From Blautia sp. (GTDB taxonomy: Bacteria; Bacillota; Clostridia; Lachnospirales; Lachnospiraceae), in NCBI GenBank assembly GCA_022777285.1, contig JALFGN010000065.1, forward strand, positions 1 to 64,000: DNA of 64,000 nt, read 5' to 3'. Both the position numbers and the translations under genes were made by a program. The notes under the pieces were generated by a model. It searched no databases. It was not told the origin of the DNA and saw nothing but the letters and a program-made list of their open reading frames with translations. Positions 16,591-24,688 of this stretch are shown here, in pieces. How positions within the stretch are numbered: position 1 is the stretch's first letter; every line of letters begins with the position of its first letter.

Positions 16591-16818
16591 ATGCAGGAAA
16601 AAATAATACGTTTTCAGACAGTAGATGAAATTAAAGAATTTGTAGGAGCAGCATGTAAATGTCCATTTGATATCGATGTGGTAAGTGGAAGAATTACGAT
16701 TGATGCAAAGTCCATTCTGGGGATGCTCAGCGTGAACTGGAAGGACGAACTGCGTGTAGTTTATGAAGCAAGGAATGAACGTTTTAATAACGTCGTAAAG
16801 AAATATGCAGTTGGATGA
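16591..16818 (+). CDS. HPr-like protein without the active-site histidine
   Basis: A 75-residue protein with the HPr fold signature in its second half (DAKSILGMLSVNWKDELRVVYEA, compare the HPr NAKSIMGVMSL region, which includes the regulatory-serine site). The phosphocarrier segment GLHARPA with His15 is absent; the aligned region reads QTVDEIKEFV. It therefore cannot accept phosphate from enzyme I in the usual way. Such His-less HPr paralogues are known in Clostridia, with unknown role; a Crh-like regulatory job is possible because the serine near the Lys-Ser-Ile motif is kept. The ATG follows AAGGAGAG. Confidence 0.75.
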   Translation: MQEKIIRFQTVDEIKEFVGAACKCPFDIDVVSGRITIDAKSILGMLSVNWKDELRVVYEARNERFNNVVKKYAVG

Positions 16819-16826
16819 ACCACATC

Positions 16827-16855
16827 TTTACAAATGAAAAAAAATGTGCTACCAT
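16827..16855 (+). promoter_or_regulatory. Candidate promoter for the metG T-box transcript
   Basis: TTTACA (16827-16832), 17-bp spacer, TACCAT (16850-16855) with an extended TGC just upstream of the -10. It is placed directly before the T-box leader. Confidence 0.45.
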
Positions 16856-16860
16856 CACTA

Positions 16861-17169
16861 AAGATGGGAAACACAATGACGGAGAGAGTATGCACTGATT
16901 TTCTTTTACAGAGAAGTTCCGGTTGCTGAGAGGAACAAAAGAGGACTTTGCGGAAGATGGCTCCTGAGAGGCGCACCGAGCTTTTGTCTCTGGCAAAACA
17001 GGAACAGGAAGTAAGGCTGCGACAGGTTCCGCCTGTTATAGCGGGAAGGTATGCAGGTACCTGGTGAGGTCTGTATTGTGAGATGCAGATGAAAAGAAGT
17101 GGTAACACGGGTAAGTGACTCGTCTTCTTTAAGGGAATTTCAGAAATCCCCTTAAAGAAGACGTTTTTT
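16861..17169 (+). promoter_or_regulatory. T-box leader, methionine-specific, controlling metG
   Basis: The conserved T-box AAGTGGTAACACGG is at 17097-17110. The specifier region GGAAGATGG (16952-16960) gives an ATG codon at 16957-16959, in keeping with methionyl-tRNA synthetase downstream. Stem I elements precede it (GACGGAGAGAGTATGC). The terminator is at 17121-17169. Uncharged tRNA-Met should allow read-through into metG. Confidence 0.92.
17121..17169 (+). terminator. Terminator hairpin of the metG T-box
   Basis: A long stem, CGTCTTCTTTAAGGG and CCCTTAAAGAAGACG, with T6 after it. It competes with the T-box antiterminator. Confidence 0.88.
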
Positions 17170-17233
17170 ATCTCACAGGAAAATACAGAGCACTTTTCTA
17201 CGGAATAAAAAATTTAAGAAAAGGAGAACAAAG

Positions 17234-19198
17234 ATGGACAAGAAAAAATATTACATTACCACAGCCATTGCCTATACATCAGGCAAGCCACATATTGGTA
17301 ATACGTATGAGGCAGTTTTGGCTGACAGCATTGCAAGATTTAAAAGACAGCAGGGATATGACGTATTTTTCCAGACAGGAACCGATGAACATGGACAGAA
17401 AATTGAGTTGAAGGCAGAAGAAGCAGGCGTGACCTGCAAAGAATTTGTAGATAAAGTGTCCGGAGAAATTCAGAATATCTGGGATATGATGAATACTTCT
17501 TATGATAAATTTATCCGTACAACCGATGATTATCATGAGAAACAGGTACAGAAAATCTTTAAAAAATTGTATGACCAGGGCGATATCTACAAAGGATATT
17601 ACGAGGGAATGTACTGTACACCTTGTGAATCTTTCTTTACAGAATCACAGCTTGTGGATGGAAAATGTCCCGACTGCGGACGTCCGGTAACACCTGCAAA
17701 AGAAGAGGCCTATTTCTTCAGAATGAGTAAATATGCGCAGAGACTGATCGACCATATTAATACACATCCGGAATTCATTCAGCCTGTTTCCAGAAAAAAT
17801 GAAATGATGAACAACTTCCTGCTTCCTGGACTTCAGGATTTGTGTGTATCCAGAACTTCTTTCAAGTGGGGAATCCCGGTAGATTTTGATCCGAAACATG
17901 TAGTATATGTATGGCTGGATGCACTGACAAACTATATTACAGGGATTGGTTATGACTGTGATGGCGAAAGCACAGAACAGTTCAAGAAAGACTGGCCTGC
18001 AGATCTGCATCTGATTGGAAAGGATATTATCCGTTTCCATACCATTTATTGGCCGATTTTCCTGATGGCACTGGATCTGCCTCTGCCGAAACAGGTATTT
18101 GGGCATCCATGGCTGCTTCAGGGTGACGGCAAGATGAGTAAATCAAAAGGAAATGTTATTTATGCAGATCAGCTGGTTGATTTCTTCGGTGTGGATGCAG
18201 TCCGTTATTTTGTACTCCATGAAATGCCTTTTGAAAATGACGGTATCATTACATGGGAACTGATGGTAGAACGTCTGAATTCGGAACTGGCCAATACTCT
18301 TGGAAATCTGGTAAATCGTACAATTTCCATGTCCAATAAATATTTTGGAGGGGAAGTCAGAAGTACCGGAGTGACAGAAGCAGTCGACGAGGAATTAAAA
18401 ACAGTTGTTCTGGGAACCAAGAAGAAAGTCGCAGATAAAATGGAAGAACTTCGTGTGGCAGATGCCATTACAGAGATTTTTACTTTGTTTAAACGCTGCA
18501 ACAAATACATTGATGAGACAATGCCATGGGCACTTGCAAAAGATGAGACAAAGAAAGACCGTCTGTCAGAAGTTCTGTATAATCTGGTAGAGGGGATCTG
18601 CATCGGTGCTTCTTTACTGGAATCCTTTATGCCGGAGACAACAGGAAAGATTCTTGCGCAGTTAAATGCAGATCAGAGAACTTATGAAGATCTGGATACT
18701 TTTGGCCTGTATCCGTCCGGAAACAAAGTGACAGAAAAACCGGAAATCCTTTTTGCACGTCTTGATGTGAAAGAAGTAATGGAAAAAGTAGAAGCAATGC
18801 GTGCCGCAGAAGCGGCTGCATCTGCCCCGGAAGAAGCAGAAGAAGAACCGGTAGTCGATATCGAAGCAAAACCGGAAGTTACATTTGATGATTTTATGAA
18901 AATGCAGTTCCAGGTAGGAGAGATCATTGCCTGTGAAGAAGTGAAAAAATCAAAAAAACTGCTCTGCTCTCAGGTTAAAGTGGGAAGCCAGGTAAAACAA
19001 ATCGTTTCCGGAATCAAATCAAACTATAAACCAGAAGATATGGTAGGAAAGAAAGTTATGGTGCTTGTAAACCTGAAACCTGCAAAACTGGCAGGTATCC
19101 TGTCAGAAGGAATGCTGCTTTGTGCAGAAGGGCTGGATGGAGAACTGGCACTTATGACACCAGATAAAGAGATGCCGGCAGGTGCAGAAATTTGTTAA
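17234..19198 (+). CDS. metG: Methionyl-tRNA synthetase
   Basis: MetRS charges tRNA-Met. The 654 residues hold a class I core with the HIGH-equivalent HIGN (residues 20-23), a zinc-knuckle CP domain (CTPCESFF, CPDCGRP), KMSKS at 300-304, the anticodon domain, and a C-terminal EMAP/tRNA-binding domain (about 545-654) joined by an Ala/Glu-rich linker. HIGN in place of HIGH is common in clostridial MetRS. Start ATG follows AAAGGAGA. It is controlled by the T-box. In B. subtilis metS is followed directly by tatD; here a cation ATPase and a permease come between. Confidence 0.97.
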   Translation: MDKKKYYITTAIAYTSGKPHIGNTYEAVLADSIARFKRQQGYDVFFQTGTDEHGQKIELKAEEAGVTCKEFVDKVSGEIQNIWDMMNTSYDKFIRTTDDYHEKQVQKIFKKLYDQGDIYKGYYEGMYCTPCESFFTESQLVDGKCPDCGRPVTPAKEEAYFFRMSKYAQRLIDHINTHPEFIQPVSRKNEMMNNFLLPGLQDLCVSRTSFKWGIPVDFDPKHVVYVWLDALTNYITGIGYDCDGESTEQFKKDWPADLHLIGKDIIRFHTIYWPIFLMALDLPLPKQVFGHPWLLQGDGKMSKSKGNVIYADQLVDFFGVDAVRYFVLHEMPFENDGIITWELMVERLNSELANTLGNLVNRTISMSNKYFGGEVRSTGVTEAVDEELKTVVLGTKKKVADKMEELRVADAITEIFTLFKRCNKYIDETMPWALAKDETKKDRLSEVLYNLVEGICIGASLLESFMPETTGKILAQLNADQRTYEDLDTFGLYPSGNKVTEKPEILFARLDVKEVMEKVEAMRAAEAAASAPEEAEEEPVVDIEAKPEVTFDDFMKMQFQVGEIIACEEVKKSKKLLCSQVKVGSQVKQIVSGIKSNYKPEDMVGKKVMVLVNLKPAKLAGILSEGMLLCAEGLDGELALMTPDKEMPAGAEIC

Positions 19199-19204
19199 AA
19201 AATA

Positions 19205-19233
19205 TTGACAACCGGTAAAGCATCCGTTATATT
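19205..19233 (+). promoter_or_regulatory. Promoter of the Mn riboswitch transcript
   Basis: Perfect TTGACA (19205-19210), 17-bp spacer, TATATT (19228-19233). It starts within 10 nt of the metG stop and drives the riboswitch and ATPase. Confidence 0.75.
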
Positions 19234-19240
19234 ATTTTTT

Positions 19241-19332
19241 AATAAAAGGGAGTAGCTGGCACCATTGGTGTTTGCGATGTCGTCAATCTCGGTGGACAGA
19301 TCCGCCCGTATCGTAACGAAACAGCGAGACTT
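19241..19332 (+). promoter_or_regulatory. yybP-ykoY (Mn2+) riboswitch
   Basis: The conserved core is recognisable: AAAAGGGAGTAGC at 19243-19255, a GTCGTCAATC segment, the CCGCCCG loop and a closing CGAAACAGCGAGACTTTTA. The 5' TAAAAG pairs with the 3' CTTTTA to form the P1 stem. This family senses Mn2+ and often precedes P-type ATPases and MntP-type exporters. The P1 3' strand is shared with the following terminator stem, so metal binding should prevent termination and turn the ATPase on. Confidence 0.85.
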
Positions 19333-19372
19333 TTATTGTATAATTTTTTATACAATAAAAGTCTCTTTTTGT
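19326..19372 (+). terminator. Terminator of the Mn riboswitch
   Basis: GAGACTTTTATTGTA and TACAATAAAAGTCTC form a 15-bp stem followed by T5. Its 5' arm overlaps the closing strand of the riboswitch P1 stem. Confidence 0.85.
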
Positions 19373-19427
19373 TTTACAGAAAATGAGTAGCAGAATTCCC
19401 TGAAAAATTAGAAATGGAGGACAGCTA

Positions 19428-22034
19428 ATGAAACAGTATTATCAGATGTCAAGAACTGAGGCGCAGAAGGCAGTCAATGGCAGTACACAGCCTCTTACAA
19501 ATGAACAGGTAAAGAAAAATCAGGAAACGTATGGGCCGAATGCACTTACAGAGGAAAAGAAAAAATCAATTCTTCAGATTTTTCTTGAACAATACAAAGA
19601 TTTTCTGGTCATGATTCTGATAGTGGCAGCTGTGGTTTCCGGAATTCTGGGTGAAATGGAAAGTGCCATTGTTATTCTTGTAGTGATCACCATGAACGCA
19701 ATTCTTGGAACTGTACAGACTGTAAAAGCAGAGCAGTCTCTGGACAGTCTGAAAGCGATGGCAGGGCCGGAAGCAAAAGTACTGCGAAATGGGGATATTA
19801 TCAAAGTCCCTTCTTCTGAAATAACGGTTGGTGATATTGTCAGTCTGGAGGCAGGAGATTATGTCCCTGCAGATGGAAGAATTCTTGAAAATGCCAGTCT
19901 GAAGGTAGATGAAAGTGCACTTACAGGAGAAAGTCTTGGGGTGGATAAGACAGAAGATGCCATTGAAGGAGAGGTACCGCTTGGAGACAGAACCAATATG
20001 GTATATTCCGGAAGTTTTGTTTCCTATGGAAGGGGATCGTTTCTTGTAACCGATATTGGTATGAAAACAGAAGTTGGGAAGATTGCTTCTATGCTGAAAT
20101 CTGCATCGGATAAAAAAACACCTCTGCAGGTAAATCTGGATCAGTTTGGCCAGAAACTTTCGGTGGTCATTCTGGTTTTCTGCGGGATTTTGTTTGGGGT
20201 CAGTGTATTCCGGGGAAAATCTATGGGAGAAGCATTCCTTTTCGCTGTAGCACTGGCTGTTGCAGCTATTCCGGAAGCCCTTAGCTCGATCGTTACCATT
20301 GTGCTTTCCTTTGGAACACAGAAAATGGCCAGAGAACATGCCATTGTCCGTAAACTGCAGGCTGTGGAAGGACTTGGAAGTGTATCTGTCATCTGTTCTG
20401 ATAAGACAGGGACTTTGACACAAAACAAAATGACTGTGGAGTATTATTATGTAGATGGAAAAGAAATTCCGTCACAGATGATTGATCTGGATGTGCCGTC
20501 ACAGAAACAACTGCTCCGTCACAGCATTCTTTGCAATGACTCTACCAATAAAAATGGAGAGGAAATTGGAGATCCTACTGAGACAGCTCTCATTAACCAG
20601 GGAGATAAACTGGGCAGACCGGCTGAAGTAGTAAGAGAAAAATACCCAAGATGTGGTGAGATTCCTTTTGACAGCGATCGAAAGATGATGTCTACGCTTC
20701 ATAATTTGAAGGAAGGTCCGACCATGATTACAAAAGGTGCAGTGGATGTGCTTCTTCAGAGAATCAGCAGTATACAGAAGCATGGGAAAATTGTTCCTGT
20801 AACGGAAGAAGACAGAAAAGAAATTGAACTGCAGAATCAAAAATTCTCGGAAAATGGTCTTCGTGTTCTGGCATTTGCATATAAACCAATGAATACAACA
20901 GAGCAGATACTGACTCTTGCGGACGAAGAGGCGCTGACATTTCTTGGACTGATTGCCATGATGGATCCTCCGAGAGAGGAATCCAGGGCAGCAGTGGAAG
21001 AATGTATCCGGGCAGGAATCCGACCAATCATGATTACAGGTGATCATAAAGTGACAGCAGCGGCGATTGCAAAAAGAATCGGCATCTTAAAAGAAGAATC
21101 AGAGGCTTGTGAAGGGGCAGTGATCGACAAGATGTCGGATGAGGAACTGAAAGATTTTGTAGAAGGAATCTCTGTGTATGCCAGAGTGTCACCGGAACAT
21201 AAGATACGGATTGTTCGGGCATGGCAGGAGAAAGGAAACATTGTTTCTATGACGGGAGATGGTGTCAATGATGCACCGGCTTTGAAACAGGCGGATATTG
21301 GTGTAGCTATGGGAATCACTGGTACAGAGGTGTCAAAAGATGCAGCGTCTATGGTTCTGGCTGATGATAATTTTGCTACGATTGTAAAGGCTGTGGAAAA
21401 TGGGCGTAATGTATATAAAAATATCAAGAGTGCCATTCAATTCCTCCTTTCCGGAAATTTTGCAGGTATTCTGGCAGTACTGTATGCATCGCTGGCAAAT
21501 CTTCCGGTGCCTTTTGCACCAGTTCACCTGTTGTTTATTAACCTGCTTACAGATAGTCTTCCGGCGATTGCCCTTGGGCTTGAACCGCATACAAAAGATG
21601 TGATGGACGAAAAGCCTCGTTCCATGAATGAATCCATTCTTACAGCTAAATTTCTTTCTTATATTGGTACGGAAGGTCTCTGCATAGGAATTATGACGAT
21701 GATTGGATTTTACATTGGTTATCAGGAAAGTACACTTCTTGCTATGACTATGGCATTTGGTACTTTGTGTACATCCAGACTGGTTCATGGATTTAACTGT
21801 AAATCAGCAAAACCGGTATTGTTTACAAAAAAATTTTTTAATAATGTTTACCTGATCGGTGCATTTGTGTTAGGATTAGTATTGATTACAGCAGTGCTGG
21901 TAATTCCGGGACTGCACAGTATATTCAGTGTACAGACATTGAATCTGACACAGCTTCTGGTTGTATATGGTTTGTCTCTGGCAAATCTGCCGGTAATCCA
22001 GATTTTAAAATGGATCCGTGGAAAAATATCCTGA
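19428..22034 (+). CDS. P-type cation ATPase (Ca2+/Mn2+ type, PacL/YoaB-like)
   Basis: An 868-residue type II P-type ATPase that pumps divalent cations out of the cytosol. Domains: N-terminal cation-ATPase domain, actuator with DESALTGES, TM4 VAAIPEALSS, phosphorylation site CSDKTGTLTQNKMT with Asp325, nucleotide-binding region (KGAVDVLL), hinge MTGDGVNDAPALKQADIGVAMG and TM6 NLLTDSLPAIALG. The TM4 IPEAL is shared by PMR1/PacL-type Ca2+ and Mn2+ pumps. The upstream Mn2+ riboswitch argues for Mn2+ export, as for L. lactis YoaB; Ca2+ cannot be excluded. Start ATG follows GGAGG. Confidence 0.92.
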   Translation: MKQYYQMSRTEAQKAVNGSTQPLTNEQVKKNQETYGPNALTEEKKKSILQIFLEQYKDFLVMILIVAAVVSGILGEMESAIVILVVITMNAILGTVQTVKAEQSLDSLKAMAGPEAKVLRNGDIIKVPSSEITVGDIVSLEAGDYVPADGRILENASLKVDESALTGESLGVDKTEDAIEGEVPLGDRTNMVYSGSFVSYGRGSFLVTDIGMKTEVGKIASMLKSASDKKTPLQVNLDQFGQKLSVVILVFCGILFGVSVFRGKSMGEAFLFAVALAVAAIPEALSSIVTIVLSFGTQKMAREHAIVRKLQAVEGLGSVSVICSDKTGTLTQNKMTVEYYYVDGKEIPSQMIDLDVPSQKQLLRHSILCNDSTNKNGEEIGDPTETALINQGDKLGRPAEVVREKYPRCGEIPFDSDRKMMSTLHNLKEGPTMITKGAVDVLLQRISSIQKHGKIVPVTEEDRKEIELQNQKFSENGLRVLAFAYKPMNTTEQILTLADEEALTFLGLIAMMDPPREESRAAVEECIRAGIRPIMITGDHKVTAAAIAKRIGILKEESEACEGAVIDKMSDEELKDFVEGISVYARVSPEHKIRIVRAWQEKGNIVSMTGDGVNDAPALKQADIGVAMGITGTEVSKDAASMVLADDNFATIVKAVENGRNVYKNIKSAIQFLLSGNFAGILAVLYASLANLPVPFAPVHLLFINLLTDSLPAIALGLEPHTKDVMDEKPRSMNESILTAKFLSYIGTEGLCIGIMTMIGFYIGYQESTLLAMTMAFGTLCTSRLVHGFNCKSAKPVLFTKKFFNNVYLIGAFVLGLVLITAVLVIPGLHSIFSVQTLNLTQLLVVYGLSLANLPVIQILKWIRGKIS

Positions 22035-22044
22035 GGTGATTTGG

Positions 22045-23190
22045 ATGGATTTAAATAAAAAAGATATGAAAAATATAATGCTGCTGATTCTTTTCGGTGT
22101 ACTGGTTTACGTGGGAATACAGAGAATCGATATGATCTGGTTCTTTTTGTCCGCTTTCCTGAACGTTGTATATCCCTTTCTGCTAGGTGCAGCCATGGCA
22201 TTTGTCCTGAATGTGCCTATGAGTTTTCTTGAAAGGAAATTATTCGGCAGTCTGAAAGAAAACAGCAGAGGAAAAAAAGCAGCAAGACCGGTCAGCCTGC
22301 TTCTTTCTATCCTGCTTGTAGCAGGCGTAATGCTTCTTGTGATTCTGGTGGTAGTACCGCAGCTTGGACAGACAATACTGATTATCAGTGACAGTGTGGA
22401 AGCGGCATTGCCAAAAGTTCAGGCATGGGCGATGGACACGTTCCGTAACAATACCCAGATTGTTCAATGGATACAGAGTCTGGAGTTTGACTGGAACAAC
22501 ATCATCAATACAGCAGTGAATTTTCTGAAAAACGGAGCGGGGAATGTACTGAGCTCTACAATGGCAGTTGCCCGTACACTGGTGAATGTTCTCGTGAACT
22601 TTTTTGTCGGATTTGTTTTTGCTGTTTATATACTGCTTCAGAAAGAAAAATTGTCTGTGCAGGTCAGAAAAATCTGTTATGCGTTGTTTCCGCAAAAAGC
22701 AGTGAAAAAGATTCTGGAAGTCTGTTCTTTAAGTTATCGGACATTTGCCAGTTTTGTATCTGGTCAGTGTGTGGAAGCAGTGATTCTGGGATCTATGTTT
22801 TTTGTGACAATGACACTGTTCCGATTCCCTTATGCGCTGCTGATCGGCGTATTGATCGCTTTTACTGCGCTGATTCCTGTGTTTGGTGCTTTTATCGGCT
22901 GCGTAGTAGGCGCTTTCCTGATATTGGTGGCAGACCCCATGAAAGGCGTTGCATTTGTTATTCTGTTTTTGATTCTTCAGCAAATCGAAGGAAATCTGAT
23001 TTATCCGCATGTGGTAGGAAATTCTGTTGGATTGCCTTCGATATGGGTACTGGTGGCAGTTACAATTGGCGGAAGTCTTATGGGTGTGGTGGGAATGCTT
23101 GTGTTTATTCCGCTGGCATCTATCATTTATACGTTGTTCCGGCAGTTTATATACAAACGATTGAAGGAGAAAAAAATTCATGATATTTGA
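22045..23190 (+). CDS. AI-2E family transporter (YtvI/PerM-like)
   Basis: A 381-residue polytopic membrane protein of the AI-2E/PerM family with about eight membrane segments. The first half shows a TM pair (residues 9-55) and a polar lipid-facing stretch; the second half carries the family signature (YRTFASFVSGQCVEAVILGSM, LIAFTALIPVFGAFIGCVVGAF, GNLIYPHVVGNSVGLPSIWVL). Members include the autoinducer-2 exporter TqsA and Na+/H+ antiporters; substrate unknown here. The ATG at 22045 with GAGGTG before it is preferred over 22018. It lies 10 nt after the ATPase and overlaps tatD by 11 nt, so all three may share the riboswitch transcript. Confidence 0.85.
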   Translation: MDLNKKDMKNIMLLILFGVLVYVGIQRIDMIWFFLSAFLNVVYPFLLGAAMAFVLNVPMSFLERKLFGSLKENSRGKKAARPVSLLLSILLVAGVMLLVILVVVPQLGQTILIISDSVEAALPKVQAWAMDTFRNNTQIVQWIQSLEFDWNNIINTAVNFLKNGAGNVLSSTMAVARTLVNVLVNFFVGFVFAVYILLQKEKLSVQVRKICYALFPQKAVKKILEVCSLSYRTFASFVSGQCVEAVILGSMFFVTMTLFRFPYALLIGVLIAFTALIPVFGAFIGCVVGAFLILVADPMKGVAFVILFLILQQIEGNLIYPHVVGNSVGLPSIWVLVAVTIGGSLMGVVGMLVFIPLASIIYTLFRQFIYKRLKEKKIHDI

Positions 23191-23950
23191 AACTCATGCA
23201 CATTATGATGATGATGCTTTTGATGAAGACAGAGATCAGCTGTTGCGTTCTATGTATGAACACGGAATCCATCGGATCATTAATGTAGGAGCAAGTCTCA
23301 GAGGTGTGGCAGATACGGTAAAGCTTATGGAAATCTATCCTTTTGTGTATGGAGCCATAGGTGTGCATCCGGATGAAGTGGGAGATCTGACCGAAGAGAA
23401 AATGAAATGGCTGAGAGATTTGTGTGACAAAGAGAAGACCGTTGCAGTAGGGGAAATTGGTCTGGATTATTATTGGAATAAAGAAAACCATGAAGTACAG
23501 AAGAAATGGTTCGTGCGGCAGATGGATCTGGCAAAGGAAACCGATCTCCCAATCATTGTACACAGCCGTGATGCCGCAAAAGATACTCTGGATATCATGA
23601 AGGGGGAACGGGCCGATCATATAAGCGGTGTAATCCATTGCTATTCCTACTCTGTGGAACATGCCAGAGAATATATGAATATGGGGTATTATCTGGGAAT
23701 CGGTGGTGTGGTTACCTTCCAGAATGCAAAACGGCTGAAGGAAGTGGTAGAATATGCGCCCCTTGATTATCTGCTTTTAGAAACGGATGCCCCTTATCTT
23801 ACGCCGCAGCCCTATCGTGGAAAAAGAAACTGTTCTTTGTATCTTACTTATGTGGCAGAGGAAATTGCGAGAATTAAAAAAGTCTCTTATGAAGATGTAG
23901 TAAATATCACAAGAGAAAATGCGGAGAAATTATTTAAAATAAAGGAATGA
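23180..23950 (+). CDS. tatD: TatD family metal-dependent hydrolase
   Basis: A 256-residue TIM-barrel metal hydrolase of the TatD/YcfH/YabD family, associated with DNase activity. Metal ligands visible: HAHYDDDAF at the N-terminus, EIGLDYYW, VHSRDA, HCYSYS and LLETDAPYL. It overlaps the preceding permease gene by 11 nt. In B. subtilis yabD follows metS, so the local order is conserved apart from two inserted transport genes. A terminator follows at once. Confidence 0.93.
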   Translation: MIFETHAHYDDDAFDEDRDQLLRSMYEHGIHRIINVGASLRGVADTVKLMEIYPFVYGAIGVHPDEVGDLTEEKMKWLRDLCDKEKTVAVGEIGLDYYWNKENHEVQKKWFVRQMDLAKETDLPIIVHSRDAAKDTLDIMKGERADHISGVIHCYSYSVEHAREYMNMGYYLGIGGVVTFQNAKRLKEVVEYAPLDYLLLETDAPYLTPQPYRGKRNCSLYLTYVAEEIARIKKVSYEDVVNITRENAEKLFKIKE

Positions 23951-23961
23951 AAACCAATAAA

Positions 23962-24002
23962 AAGCAGTCGCTTATCTGGTGGGATAAGCGGCTGTTTTTT
24001 AT
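23962..24002 (+). terminator. Terminator after tatD
   Basis: GCAGTCGCTTATC, 4-5 nt loop, GATAAGCGGCTGT (with G-U pairs) and T6. It closes the ATPase-permease-tatD transcript. Confidence 0.8.
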
Positions 24003-24013
24003 TATAATAGATA

Positions 24014-24042
24014 TTGCATTTTTATATACCGATTGGTATAAT
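24014..24042 (+). promoter_or_regulatory. Promoter and TetR operator upstream of the tetR gene
   Basis: TTGCAT (24014-24019), 17-bp spacer, TATAAT (24037-24042). The -10 is embedded in the inverted repeat TATACCGATTGGTATA (24025-24040), a classical TetR-type half-site pair ACC-N4-GGT. A TetR protein bound there would block its own promoter, 40 nt before its start codon. Confidence 0.75.
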
Positions 24043-24078
24043 GTTTTTAAAGAAAATGCAGACAGCCGGGAGGCAATT

Positions 24079-24660
24079 ATGGATAACAGAGAATTAATCG
24101 TGCAGTCGGCGCTGGAATTGTTCTATGCAAGAGGATACGATGCCGTAGGTGTCCAGGAGATTGTAGATAAGGCAGGAATTTCCAAGCCCACGTTATATTA
24201 TTATTTTGGAAGTAAGCTGGGTCTTTTGAAAGTTCTTCTGGAGGGCGGATATGAAAACTTGGAGTCAAGACTTCTTCCCGTGATCGACCAGGGAGGAGAT
24301 ATAAAGGATGTGCTCTATCGGACTGCACGGGAATTTTTTGATTACTGTGCAGGTCATCAGAAGTTTTATTTATTTATGCTTTCTCTGTTTTACCTTGGGA
24401 GAGAAAACGAAGCATATCTTACGGTGGCACCGGTGATTCAGCGATTTTACAAATTGATTGTCAGGATATTTGAGAACGCATCCAGTCAGCTTGGAAATAT
24501 GCGGGGACGTCAGGATTTGTTTGCAGTTGGCTTTACGGGTATATTAAATCATCATGTAATGACGTTGAGCTATAATCTTGCGGAGGGGGAAGAATTTTAC
24601 ATTTCCAATGAAACTACGTATGAGATTGTACATCAGTTTATGTATGGAATTTATACCTGA
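24079..24660 (+). CDS. TetR/AcrR family transcriptional regulator
   Basis: A 193-residue TetR-family repressor. The helix-turn-helix is YDAVGVQEIVDKAGISKPTLYYYFGSKLGLL (about residues 23-53, listed here as a region), with a helical ligand domain after it. The frame is open upstream to 23947, crossing the tatD terminator, but the ATG at 24079 preceded by GGGAGG is the real start. The promoter overlaps an inverted-repeat operator, suggesting self-repression. A GH13 gene starts 28 nt after the stop and glgB follows, so it may control them. Confidence 0.9.
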   Translation: MDNRELIVQSALELFYARGYDAVGVQEIVDKAGISKPTLYYYFGSKLGLLKVLLEGGYENLESRLLPVIDQGGDIKDVLYRTAREFFDYCAGHQKFYLFMLSLFYLGRENEAYLTVAPVIQRFYKLIVRIFENASSQLGNMRGRQDLFAVGFTGILNHHVMTLSYNLAEGEEFYISNETTYEIVHQFMYGIYT

Positions 24661-24688
24661 CAAATTGAAATGCAGGAGGAACTAGAAA

